Part shown: positions 1-6,162 of the stretch, piece by piece | Position numbering within the stretch: position 1 is the first letter of the stretch | Layout: every line of letters begins with the position of its first letter | Assembly (NCBI GenBank): GCA_039819065.1 | Contig: JBCBSS010000220.1 | Span: 1 to 8,117, forward strand | Direction: 5' to 3' | DNA: 8,117 bases | Origin: JBCBSS01 sp039819065 | GTDB lineage: Bacteria > Bacteroidota > Bacteroidia > Cytophagales > Cyclobacteriaceae | Notes under the pieces: generated by a model | What the model saw: only the letters and a program-made list of their open reading frames with translations | The model's database searches: none | What the model was told of the DNA's origin: nothing | Program-made: the position numbers and the translations under genes

Positions 1-727
1 CGTCGATTAATGTCAATTGAACCCTATCGTCTGTCTCTTTTAGTGATACAGCATGCCGATAAGGAATGACCTCGTCGTTCTTTCCGTGGAATATATAAAT
101 GGGACATTCGACTTCCTTGATGTATTTTTTTGATTCTAGCCTATACTTCAAAATTACTCCTGGTACTATGGGCACCTTTTCCCTGATCAGTTGCTTTAGA
201 CTGGCATAAGGGGCATTCAATATGAGTCTTTCTGGGTTATTGCTTGCTGCAATCTGCACCGCAATGCCGCTGCCAATTGAGGTACCAATAAGTGTGATAT
301 TCGATTCTGAGTATTTAGCTTTTAGGTCATCATAGATCAGTTGAGCATCAGCAATTAATTGTTTTTCACTTTCTATTTTTCCTCCGCTCTTACCATAGCC
401 TCGATAATCAATATAAAGGACATCATAACCATTGCGCAGGTAAGTCTCGGCCCCAGTCCCCCAGCCATAGATAGACCCACCGTTTCCATGAAGATACATG
501 ACCACTTTTTCACCTTTTGCAGCATGGAATAAGACGGTATTGATTTTTACTCCATCGGCAACTTGATAATTTATCTCTTCGAATGACATAGGAAACGAAA
601 ATTTGAAATCTTCCGGCAGTCGTTCGGGAAAGAAAAGTAACTTTTCCTGGAATAGAAACAGTAGAATGCATATCACCAGATAAAGTGATGCAATTGTTAT
701 GATCGCTGTTACCACCTTCTTTTTCAT
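1..727 (-). CDS. Alpha/beta hydrolase, BEM46/ABHD13-like, membrane-anchored (3' end outside window)
   Basis: My reading of the minus strand from the ATG at 727 gives 242 residues with no stop, so the C-terminus lies beyond the left edge. Residues about 5-25 form one hydrophobic helix after an MKKK start, a signal anchor or uncleaved signal peptide that would place the enzyme outside the inner membrane. The hydrolase fold follows: an oxyanion-loop LHGNGG near residue 100, DYRGYGKSGG near 126-135, the nucleophile elbow GTSIGSG near 165 with the catalytic Ser, and FHGKNDEVIP near 216-222 with the probable catalytic Asp. The catalytic His would lie in the missing part. This motif order is that of the BEM46/ABHD13/ABHD17 serine hydrolases, whose bacterial members have mostly unknown substrates. 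It diverges from the BlaI-type repressor gene across a 272-bp space, so co-regulation is possible but not shown. Confidence 0.9.
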   Translation of the reverse strand, partial: MKKKVVTAIITIASLYLVICILLFLFQEKLLFFPERLPEDFKFSFPMSFEEINYQVADGVKINTVLFHAAKGEKVVMYLHGNGGSIYGWGTGAETYLRNGYDVLYIDYRGYGKSGGKIESEKQLIADAQLIYDDLKAKYSESNITLIGTSIGSGIAVQIAASNNPERLILNAPYASLKQLIREKVPIVPGVILKYRLESKKYIKEVECPIYIFHGKNDEVIPYRHAVSLKETDDRVQLTLID

Positions 728-907
728 GTTTTATGGGTACTTCATGCTTAACAATATTACTGCTGACGTTCACTATATTCTTGCAGAAGCATATCCTATT
801 AAGTTGTTGATGGCCTAAACTAAGTAAGTGCTTACGGGCTCGCAACAAATTAAGGCAAAGAATTACCAGTCATTTTTTATGATTGAGCATATCCTTTTCA
901 TCCATTC

Positions 908-967
908 AACTTATCAATAAGTTAAATAACTTAAAAATAAGTTGTAAAACTTAGAATTAAGTTTTAA
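908..967. promoter_or_regulatory. Three tandem palindromic operators, probably for the BlaI-type repressor
   Basis: Three consecutive 20-bp units (908-927, 928-947, 948-967) each begin with a perfect inverted repeat AACTTA-N4-TAAGTT and end with 4 AT-rich bases. The central 4 bases differ (TCAA, AAAA, GAAT) while all six arms are unchanged. Because units abut, AAGTT of one and AACTT of the next also form inverted pairs. Known BlaI and MecI repressors bind as dimers to short dyads upstream of their own operon. The position 33 bp before the repressor start and the strict period of about two helical turns suggest dimers stacked on one DNA face. Binding by this protein is inferred. Confidence 0.8.
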
Positions 968-972
968 GCTTG
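941..972 (+). promoter_or_regulatory. Candidate promoter of the repressor-peptidase operon
   Basis: GTTG at 941-944 and TAAGCTTG at 965-972 resemble the Bacteroidota promoter form (TTTG near -33, TAnnTTTG near -7) with 20 bp between them. Each element has one mismatch. The site would start transcription about 20 nt before the repressor ATG, and it overlaps the second and third operator units, so a bound repressor would block it. The elements are weak and the DNA is AT-rich, so this is tentative. Confidence 0.35.
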
Positions 973-999
973 TATTGCTGATTAAAAACTCATAAGCAT

Positions 1000-1374
1000 A
1001 TGGTTACTTTAACTAAGGCAGAAGAGAAGATCATGAAGATCCTCTGGGGTATTGAAAAAGGTTTTATCAAGGATATCATCGAGCAATACCCAGACCCCAA
1101 GCCCCCCTATAATTCTGTTTCCACAATTGTAAGGGTATTAGTACAGAAGGAAATTGTAGGCTATAAGGCTTATGGTAAGACTTATGAGTATTATCCGATG
1201 ATTACGAAAGAAGATTATAGCAAGGGGCAGTTGTCTCGCCTCGTTTCAGAGTATTACGATAATTCGCTGAAGCAGGTGGTCAACTTCTTTTCTGAAAGCG
1301 AAAAGCTGGATGAGAAGGAGTTAGATGAAGTAATGAAAATGCTTGAAGCGCTGAAATCCAGAAAGAATGATTGA
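1000..1374 (+). CDS. BlaI/MecI/CopY-family transcriptional repressor
   Basis: The 124-residue length and layout match the BlaI/MecI family. Residues 1-67 form the winged helix, opening with the family-typical LTKAEEKIMKILW. The probable recognition helix is YNSVSTIVRVLVQK (37-50) and the wing is YKAYGKTYEYYP (55-66). Residues 70-120 are the helical dimerisation region, containing VVNFFSESEKLDEKEL. In staphylococcal BlaI and MecI the activated sensor protease cuts an Asn-Phe bond in the equivalent place, and here N95-F96 aligns with it by eye. It likely represses its own operon through the palindromes just upstream until cleaved. The ATG at 1000 gives the canonical N-terminus; no Shine-Dalgarno is seen, as usual in this phylum. 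The 3' end overlaps the M56 peptidase gene by 8 nt, implying translational coupling. The natural target genes besides this operon cannot be told from this window. Confidence 0.95.
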   Translation: MVTLTKAEEKIMKILWGIEKGFIKDIIEQYPDPKPPYNSVSTIVRVLVQKEIVGYKAYGKTYEYYPMITKEDYSKGQLSRLVSEYYDNSLKQVVNFFSESEKLDEKELDEVMKMLEALKSRKND

Positions 1375-3046
1375 GTTAACAACCTATTTGATAGAGGCTA
1401 GTGCTGTTTTAGCGGTGCTCTACCTTTTCTATTTCTTGCTTTTGAGAAATGAGACCTTTTTTGACCTCAACAGGTTTTTCCTGATTGGCATTCTAACAGT
1501 GTCTTTGGTCGCTCCATTGATGAGTTTTCAGCTTTTTACAGATAAAGGAAATGTATTTGACCTGCCAGTCGAGGGGTTTCAAACTGCCAGAATTGGCTAC
1601 TTCGATGCGCTTTCTAACTGGATGTATGAGGCCCGAAGTGGCCAAAGTATAGATTCTGTTAAGGCAGCAGAGGCTTCAACGCCGTGGGATTTAAAGCAAA
1701 TATTATTGATATCACTGATTATCATTTATTGGGTAGGAGTGATGGTCGTATTGTTCAGGCTGGTTAGGGTATGCTATCGTATTGGCATGCTTTTGTACCT
1801 CCATTCTGTAGAAATGATGCAAGGGGTCAAAGTAGTACGAATCACCCATAAAATACCTCCATTTTCCTTTATGAACTATGTATTTGCTGATAATCAGTTA
1901 ATTGATAGTGAGGAGTTTATACCCATTCTGGAACATGAAAAATCACACATCAGGCAGATACATTCATTCGATTTAATTTTTGTTCAACTAGCCGGAGCCT
2001 TGTTATGGTTTCATCCTGTGGTATGGTTTCTGGCCAAATCATTAAAAGAGACACATGAATACATAGCAGACAAGAAAATGATCACCAAGGGTTATTCCTT
2101 AGTTGAGTATCAAACCTTGCTTTTGAGACAATTGATCAGCAACAACTCAACCGGGTTGGTACACAATTTCAACTTATCATTTATCAAAAAGAGAATAACC
2201 ATGATGAATAATAGAAAATCAGGATGGTTTGGCAAGGCCAAAGCCACCGTGACCATATTTGCTACCATATCGTTGACATTGTTATTTATACAATGTAATT
2301 CTAGTCTTCAGGAAACCGAGGCTGAAAACTTGCCGGAGGTCAAAACTGATGAACTGGAAATAGAAATGCCGGTTCTGCCTAAAGTCCAGTCGAGACACCT
2401 ACACAAGCCAAATAACGTATTGCACGTCCGTATAATGGATGATAAGATATTCATCGACGGAGCGAGGCGCAGGTTGGCGGAAGTGGTTTCTGTCATTGCC
2501 CAGTCTGGATTATCGGCTGAAGGTACAATCGCCTTAACCATAGACAAAGCGCAACGCATGGAGCTGGTGCGCGACCTACATACCACGCTTAGAAAAGCTG
2601 ACCGTAGAAAGGTATTGTACTTTGGACGGACTAAATATGGTGAAGACGTAGAGATGGCCTTTTTACTGCCGCCAGTCCCTGGAGGAGTAGATGGTAAAGG
2701 CAATGTTTACCCTAATATCGATGCCGAATTTCTACGAGCGAATAATATGGACATGTTGAGCGTCCGGTTGGGCGAAGATGTAGGAGAGTTAAATCAGAAA
2801 ACGGTTTACGACTTTGTAGTTGAGCAAGTAGCCAAAGAAAGGCAATATGTGGTAAGTGTGAGCTTTGAGGATAGTGATACCTATGGTGTGTTTCTGAAAA
2901 ACCTGGCTCATGTGCAAGAAGGATTCAACAAGCTCTATCAGGAGCGCGCGCAGCAGATGTTTGGTGAAGACTTTTTCAGTCTAAGTTACGCCGATTATAG
3001 TGCTGTGAGGAAGGGTATGCCAAGAGCAATTTCACTGGCGGATTGA
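1367..3046 (+). CDS. M56 (BlaR1-like) membrane metallopeptidase with tandem ExbD/TolR-like C-terminal domains
   Basis: The protein has 559 residues. Helices at about 5-26 and 33-55 are followed by a loop and a third helix at about 111-133. The M56 zinc site is HEKSH (190-194, HExxH) with a likely third ligand E231 in THEYIAD, and a hydrophobic stretch LLWFHPVVWFLA sits between them. The last helix is at about 292-309, ending at C310. In BlaR1 the segment after this helix is an extracytoplasmic penicillin sensor. Here no serine beta-lactamase motifs (SxxK, KTG) are present. Instead residues 351-420 resemble the ExbD/TolR periplasmic fold (short strand, IFIDG turn, helix, ALTIDKAQ, helix, KVLYFG). 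Residues 461-559 resemble the tail of Bacteroidota ExbD proteins (VSVSFEDSDTYGVFL, FNKLYQERAQQMFGEDF, final MPRAISLAD). Proline-bearing linkers precede each. The likely role is to sense an envelope signal and cleave the repressor encoded just upstream. The peptidase call is firm; the ExbD call is by eye. Confidence 0.9.
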   Translation: MIELTTYLIEASAVLAVLYLFYFLLLRNETFFDLNRFFLIGILTVSLVAPLMSFQLFTDKGNVFDLPVEGFQTARIGYFDALSNWMYEARSGQSIDSVKAAEASTPWDLKQILLISLIIIYWVGVMVVLFRLVRVCYRIGMLLYLHSVEMMQGVKVVRITHKIPPFSFMNYVFADNQLIDSEEFIPILEHEKSHIRQIHSFDLIFVQLAGALLWFHPVVWFLAKSLKETHEYIADKKMITKGYSLVEYQTLLLRQLISNNSTGLVHNFNLSFIKKRITMMNNRKSGWFGKAKATVTIFATISLTLLFIQCNSSLQETEAENLPEVKTDELEIEMPVLPKVQSRHLHKPNNVLHVRIMDDKIFIDGARRRLAEVVSVIAQSGLSAEGTIALTIDKAQRMELVRDLHTTLRKADRRKVLYFGRTKYGEDVEMAFLLPPVPGGVDGKGNVYPNIDAEFLRANNMDMLSVRLGEDVGELNQKTVYDFVVEQVAKERQYVVSVSFEDSDTYGVFLKNLAHVQEGFNKLYQERAQQMFGEDFFSLSYADYSAVRKGMPRAISLAD

Positions 3047-3069
3047 TACGTTATTGAAAGATGATACGT

Positions 3070-3091
3070 AAGCTGCTCATGAAAGCAGCTT
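3070..3091 (+). terminator. Hairpin just after the M56 peptidase gene
   Basis: A perfect 8-bp stem, AAGCTGCT (3070-3077) with AGCAGCTT (3084-3091), encloses a 6-nt loop 23 nt after the peptidase stop codon. It is not followed by a run of T, so it is at best a weak intrinsic terminator or an mRNA 3' stabiliser. The larger hairpin that follows may do the main work. Confidence 0.4.
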
Positions 3092-3126
3092 GTCCTAAAG
3101 AAGGGGCACTAAAAGTCGCTCTGAAA

Positions 3127-3207
3127 GTCATTTCGAGTGTTACGAGAAATCTATCTTGATTATTAGTCAATTAAATCAAGATAGATTTCTTCTAAAGTCT
3201 AAATGAC
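3127..3207. repeat. REP-like extragenic hairpin between convergent genes
   Basis: The core is a perfect 17-bp inverted repeat (3145-3161 against 3174-3190, starting AGAAATCTATCTTG) with a 12-nt loop. Outside an unpaired 10-11 nt bulge on each side, GTCATTT (3127-3133) pairs with AAATGAC (3201-3207), so the whole element folds as one long stem. It ends 2 bp before the stop codon of the convergent hydrolase gene and could stop transcription from both sides. The GTCATTTCGA edge resembles edges of two other hairpins in this window. Extragenic hairpins starting with GTCATTTCGAG-like sequence are, from general knowledge, common in Bacteroidota genomes; copy number here is unknown. Confidence 0.75.
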
Positions 3208-3209
3208 CG

Positions 3210-3863
3210 TTATAATGATCTTTCAAAATCTACCTTAGCATTGAGTATCTCACTCAATTGATCGGCTTCGTTCATGATCATAAAATGGCCTACGTCCGGT
3301 ACCATAATGGCATTAGTGCTATCATTACAATAAAGAAGCCTGTCCTTACTACCGTGAATCCTGATCATGTTCTTAGGCACGACTCGATTATCCCAATGTA
3401 CAATTTCGTTGGTCGCCCATCTCAAGAAACCAATATCGGTATCAGCGATTATCTGTCGTAGCGCTCTTTTGTACTTCGGCTCTGAAACACCAAAGAACCA
3501 GTTGGCAATGAATGGGGGAGGTTTCATCAAAAACCTTGGTGTTAACTTCAATAACCCAGCCTTGCCAAATACCCTGAAGATACGAGGTATATCATTCTTA
3601 CTTGTAGCCGAGGAGATTAGAATGATTTGCCTGGGATCGAGTATTTTATTCAACTCGATAGCCATCATACCACCAAATGAGATACCTATGATCGAAAATG
3701 GTTGATCTGTCTTGATTTGATCGGCAAACCGTTGGGCATATTGCTGTAATGACTCGTTGTGCTTGGCTTGTATCCATGGTAGGGGAGTGATTTCGAATTC
3801 GAGGGTCAGTTCAGCAAAAACCCGCTCATCTACTCCCAGTCCTCCTATTCCGTATACCCTCAA
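3210..3863 (-). CDS. Small alpha/beta hydrolase, TTG start
   Basis: This 217-residue protein has the full alpha/beta hydrolase triad by motif: Ser62 in GISFGG (60-65), Asp174 in HGSKDRLL (170-177) and His193 in DVGHFMI (190-196). The opening VYGIGGLGVDERVF contains the oxyanion strand-turn and matches the very start of related Bacteroidota hydrolases, so the TTG at 3863 is the likely start. An in-frame TAA lies only one codon further up, and the next in-frame ATG (residue 66) would remove the nucleophile. The middle (90-150) is a helical cap with PRIF, PPPFIANWFF and a Trp-containing stretch. There is no signal peptide, so it is probably cytoplasmic. The substrate is not predictable. It follows the acetyltransferase gene by 72 bp on the same strand, with a hairpin between them. 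Confidence 0.88.
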   Translation of the reverse strand: MRVYGIGGLGVDERVFAELTLEFEITPLPWIQAKHNESLQQYAQRFADQIKTDQPFSIIGISFGGMMAIELNKILDPRQIILISSATSKNDIPRIFRVFGKAGLLKLTPRFLMKPPPFIANWFFGVSEPKYKRALRQIIADTDIGFLRWATNEIVHWDNRVVPKNMIRIHGSKDRLLYCNDSTNAIMVPDVGHFMIMNEADQLSEILNAKVDFERSL

Positions 3864-3909
3864 AGCTTAATACGTGGTTTATGACGACTTGAGCGGTAGC
3901 CTACACTAA

Positions 3910-3931
3910 CGCTCTCCGATCGGCCAGAGCG
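3910..3931 (-). terminator. GC-rich hairpin after the acetyltransferase gene
   Basis: CGCTCT (3910-3915) pairs with AGAGCG (3926-3931) around a 10-nt loop that itself contains the palindrome CCGATCGG (3916-3923). Read on the minus strand it starts 5 nt past the acetyltransferase stop codon and precedes the TTG-start hydrolase. No T-run follows it, so termination is plausible but unproven. Confidence 0.35.
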
Positions 3932-3935
3932 AGAG

Positions 3936-4463
3936 TTATTTACTAAGCCAGTCACGTTTGTAGATGATGTAAGTCCAGTTTTGCTTCGGATTCTTGAGTA
4001 AGTGGCTCAGTTCAGCGTCTGTTATTTTGGTGGCGCCTAGTTTTTCTACTGCCTTTATAGACCTTGTATTCACTTTGGCAATGTGAAAAACGACCTGCTC
4101 ATAATGTCGGAAAGCGTGATCTATCATTAATTGCTTTATGGCCATGTTGTATTTTCCTCCCCAATATGCTTTCGCCAGGAAAGACCATCCTATCTCTAAG
4201 GTTTTCGAATCATTCGGAGCCATCTGATAGCGAGAGCTGCCAATCACTTTACTGCTCTGTTGGTCAATAATCAACAGGGCAGCGCCAGACCGCATAGATT
4301 TTATAAACAGTTTGTTGAACTGTTCTTTTTGATATCGATCATGGCTGGGGTGCTGTTCCCAAATCTCTTTGTCACTGGCCACTTGGTACAACGAATCGAA
4401 ATCACTTTCGAGTAGCGGTCTTATGCTGACTATGTTATTTTCTAGGGTAGGCTGTAAGTGCAT
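3936..4463 (-). CDS. GNAT-family N-acetyltransferase (RimJ/RimL type)
   Basis: The 175-residue length and motif order fit the Acetyltransf_3 (RimJ/RimL-like) branch of GNAT enzymes, which transfer the acetyl group of acetyl-CoA to an amine. The N-terminal strand is IVSIRPLLESDFDSLYQVASD (11-31, split here by topology into strand and first helix). The central strand LEIGWSFLAKAYWG (89-102) leads into the acetyl-CoA pyrophosphate loop, here WGGKYN, a relaxed form of the usual WGKGYA. The late motif VNTRSIKAVEKLGA (131-144) is the classic N-x-x-S...EKLG helix. The ATG at 4463 is the natural start. No membrane segment or signal is present. The acceptor could be a small molecule or a protein N-terminus, and the context does not say which. 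Confidence 0.9.
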   Translation of the reverse strand: MHLQPTLENNIVSIRPLLESDFDSLYQVASDKEIWEQHPSHDRYQKEQFNKLFIKSMRSGAALLIIDQQSSKVIGSSRYQMAPNDSKTLEIGWSFLAKAYWGGKYNMAIKQLMIDHAFRHYEQVVFHIAKVNTRSIKAVEKLGATKITDAELSHLLKNPKQNWTYIIYKRDWLSK

Positions 4464-4502
4464 TTAACAGTAATCATTCAATAAACGGCACAAGATAGTA
4501 TT

Positions 4503-4523
4503 TGCTGTAGGGAATGCACAGCA
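4503..4523 (-). terminator. Short hairpin after the four-helix membrane protein gene
   Basis: TGCTGT (4503-4508) pairs with ACAGCA (4518-4523) around a 9-nt loop, 15 nt past the stop codon of the membrane-protein gene on the minus strand. The stem is short and has no T-run, so this is a weak candidate. Confidence 0.22.
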
Positions 4524-4538
4524 TAAAATGATTATCAA

Positions 4539-4943
4539 TTACACAGTTGATAGTTTCCCAACCTTGATTTCAAACAAGGCCAATGCTGCGACTAGTATTA
4601 CCTCCCCCACTATGTAAGCCCAACCTAAATAGGAAACGACTTCATTATGGTGTATCGCCAAGCCAATGGACAGGCAACAGTACCCAAGGTTGAGGTACCC
4701 AATCACGTACAAAGGCGTTTTGAAAAGTATTGGTTTTTTGAAGAAGAAGTAAATGTCCAGTAATGCAAAAATGCATGGTATCAGCGCCAATAAGTAGAGC
4801 GTTTTGATCGGGATGCCGAAGAGATGCTCAAATTGCACCAAAATTACGCCTAACAAGAATGCCGAAACCAAGGCTCCGATAGCATCGATTAGAAAAATTT
4901 GCCTGGGGTTGGTTGTGAGCCTATTTACTAACGCTTTAGACAT
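4539..4943 (-). CDS. Conserved hypothetical four-helix membrane protein
   Basis: This 134-residue protein is almost entirely hydrophobic. Likely membrane helices are at about 16-36 (IDAIGALVSAFLLGVILVQF), 47-68, 78-97 and 104-125, with short charged loops. The early IDAIGALVSAFLLG and the later NLGYCCLSIGLA and YLGWAYIVGEV look like the fixed points of a small uncharacterised membrane-protein family that I recall from Bacteroidota. I know of no assigned function. The acidic D19 within the first helix and D63 near the second could be functional. No catalytic motif is seen. The gene is 116 bp downstream of the broken YdeI-type gene and 75 bp upstream of the acetyltransferase gene, so it is probably its own unit. 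Confidence 0.82.
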   Translation of the reverse strand: MSKALVNRLTTNPRQIFLIDAIGALVSAFLLGVILVQFEHLFGIPIKTLYLLALIPCIFALLDIYFFFKKPILFKTPLYVIGYLNLGYCCLSIGLAIHHNEVVSYLGWAYIVGEVILVAALALFEIKVGKLSTV

Positions 4944-5059
4944 AATCGGTTCAGGAAAGATACTGGTGAAACATTAGCCCTAGTTATGAGGAAAACAGGT
5001 GACATAGCTAAAGAGTTGTGATAAGAAGGTATAAGCATGGAAGAAAAATAGTGAGCAGA

Positions 5060-5266
5060 CTATGTATCCCCGAACTTCAAACCTTTACTTACACTGTCCA
5101 TCATTTGTAAGATTCTTTTGGCCTTTGTCTTATCAGTCTTGGCTTCATATATCCAATCGATATAAGCCTTCTTTTGTCCTTCAGTATAGGCCAAGAAAGT
5201 ATTCAGGATTTCCTTGGGTTCATTTTGAAAACACTCCATTATTTCCGTCGGAATCTCGGTAGGCGA
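5060..5266 (-). pseudogene. Detached C-terminal half of the YdeI/DUF1905 gene (after in-frame TAA)
   Basis: Directly after the TAA at 5269-5267, the same frame stays open for 68 codons to a TAG at 5062-5060. It reads SPTEIPTEIMECF, then TFLAYTEGQKKAYIDWIYEAKTDKTKAKR and a closing KGLKFGDT. That is the usual C-terminal domain of YdeI/OmpD-associated family proteins, which begins with an ESP-x-E-IP stretch and carries the conserved T.GQ.KA.I.WI..AKT.KTK..RI helix pair. The TAA therefore replaces a sense codon, and E (GAA) would need a single base change. An in-frame ATG at 5239 could allow separate translation, but the simplest reading is a decaying gene, a recent nonsense mutation or a sequencing error. 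Confidence 0.8.
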
Positions 5267-5542
5267 TTAGTCGGCATATAGAATAATATGTACATAATCC
5301 CCTTCTTGCTTTTTGATTTTTTTTCTTATTTGAGCCTTGACAGGAAGAAACAATTTGCCGCTGCCCATAGGCATGAGTTTGTATTGCTTCAGTTCGAAAC
5401 TGTCAATGCTACCTTTTACTTTGACCCACCCGAAGGGGTTGTCCTTGTTCTGCACTATCTCGGGTATTTCAGCGTAAGTCCAGCCACCTTTACCGGGAAA
5501 TTTTTTGAGTAGGTATTTATTATCGACTAGTGGTTTTTCCAA
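5267..5542 (-). CDS. DUF1905-domain protein, truncated YdeI-family N-terminal half, TTG start
   Basis: The 91-residue product covers the DUF1905 barrel: FPGKGGWTYAEIPEI (15-29), PFGWVKVKGSID (36-47), LMPMGSGKLFLPVKAQIRKKI (56-76) and GDYVHIILYAD (81-91). Intact Bacteroidota relatives continue into a C-terminal YdeI helical domain, and here that half follows in the same frame after one TAA. The start is TTG at 5542, giving MEKPLV. An in-frame TAA sits a few codons upstream and no ATG is available, so the start is either a true TTG or a decayed ATG. YdeI-type proteins have been linked to resistance to cationic peptides, but the biochemical role of this domain is not established. The domain alone may fold, so residual function is possible. 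Confidence 0.75.
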   Translation of the reverse strand: MEKPLVDNKYLLKKFPGKGGWTYAEIPEIVQNKDNPFGWVKVKGSIDSFELKQYKLMPMGSGKLFLPVKAQIRKKIKKQEGDYVHIILYAD

Positions 5543-5606
5543 TGCTTGCAGAATGTATTAGAAGGTGACAATAGATGTACAATTTGTTAAATCAGTATTA
5601 TATTTC

Positions 5607-6119
5607 TTACTCCTTCAACCTCCCTATTGTTACGATTTCGCCATAACCAACAAATTTTTGACCTTCAGCATTGGCACCAATGTAATACCATAGATTGCTT
5701 GTTCTGCTCCCCGTAAGCTCATTACTAGTGCCCCAATTATTAGCATCGGTGAAATAGACGTCCTTCTTCAAAAGCCCATCAGGGCATTTATACCATTCCT
5801 GAAATTCGTTGTTGTTGAATGGCCTTTGGCCTAAATTCTTTTCGACCCATTGATTTCCTTCTAATATGAAGCCTCCAAACTCAATAATCTTTAAATCTTC
5901 ATTCAACGCTTTCACCGAAGTTTGGTATTTCCATTTGAATTTGCCTCCGCGTTTTAAGTCTTTATTTGGTACTGCGTAGACCCTTTTCGCACTGTGTTTT
6001 ACTTCTATGCCCACCGGTAGTTTTGAGATTTTGGCAGGAAGTTCGCCTTGACCTTCTCCTCGTGGTGAGCAAGAAACCCAAAGGACTAGTGCTAAAGCTA
6101 GAAAGTAGGTTTTTTTCAT
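5607..6119 (-). CDS. Small hypothetical lipoprotein
   Basis: This 170-residue protein starts MKKTYFLALALVLWVSC, a short signal peptide ending in a lipobox-like WVSC with the lipidated Cys at 17. Trp at -3 is unusual, but the small Ser at -1 fits. The mature part is soluble and rich in aromatic and basic residues: KFKWKYQTSVKALNEDLKIIEFGGF (80-84 carries the IIEFG core), then WYKCPDGLLKKDVYFTDANNWG, and a C-terminal YYIGANAEGQKFVGYGEIVTIG that looks like paired beta strands. I recall similar unnamed Bacteroidota proteins but know no function. It lacks the acidic run after Cys that often marks surface export in this phylum, so a periplasm-facing location is more likely. No partner gene is evident; the next gene downstream on the minus strand is 64 bp away. 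Confidence 0.85.
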   Translation of the reverse strand: MKKTYFLALALVLWVSCSPRGEGQGELPAKISKLPVGIEVKHSAKRVYAVPNKDLKRGGKFKWKYQTSVKALNEDLKIIEFGGFILEGNQWVEKNLGQRPFNNNEFQEWYKCPDGLLKKDVYFTDANNWGTSNELTGSRTSNLWYYIGANAEGQKFVGYGEIVTIGRLKE

Positions 6120-6162
6120 TCTGATGATGTCAATAGTTGATGAGCAAAAGCAATAGCGTCTA

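Noticed and set aside
510..848. Open frame of 112 codons on the minus strand
   Set aside because: It overlaps the clear alpha/beta hydrolase reading in another frame and the spacer before the repressor, and its translation has no recognisable motif.
908..967. Short CRISPR-like array
   Set aside because: The repeats are 16-bp palindromes with 4-bp gaps, far too short and too close for CRISPR, and there are no cas genes; an operator array fits better.
2288..2305. Lipobox at C310 of the M56 peptidase
   Set aside because: FIQC follows an internal membrane helix near residue 300 and lacks a signal-peptide context, so lipidation is unlikely.
2308..2703. Open frame of 131 codons opposite the M56 peptidase gene
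   Set aside because: It is serine-rich with no domain pattern and lies wholly inside a well-supported gene on the other strand.
1367..3046. True beta-lactam sensor BlaR1/MecR1
   Set aside because: The C-terminal part has no SxxK, SxN or KTG penicillin-binding motifs and no beta-lactamase gene is in the window.
4944..5059. Possible small gene or promoter in the spacer before the membrane protein
   Set aside because: No open frame with a family-like sequence and no convincing promoter or hairpin was found in this 116-bp stretch.
5062..5262. Plus-strand open frame of 66 codons
   Set aside because: The minus strand here encodes the recognisable C-terminal half of the YdeI-type gene, which explains the openness.
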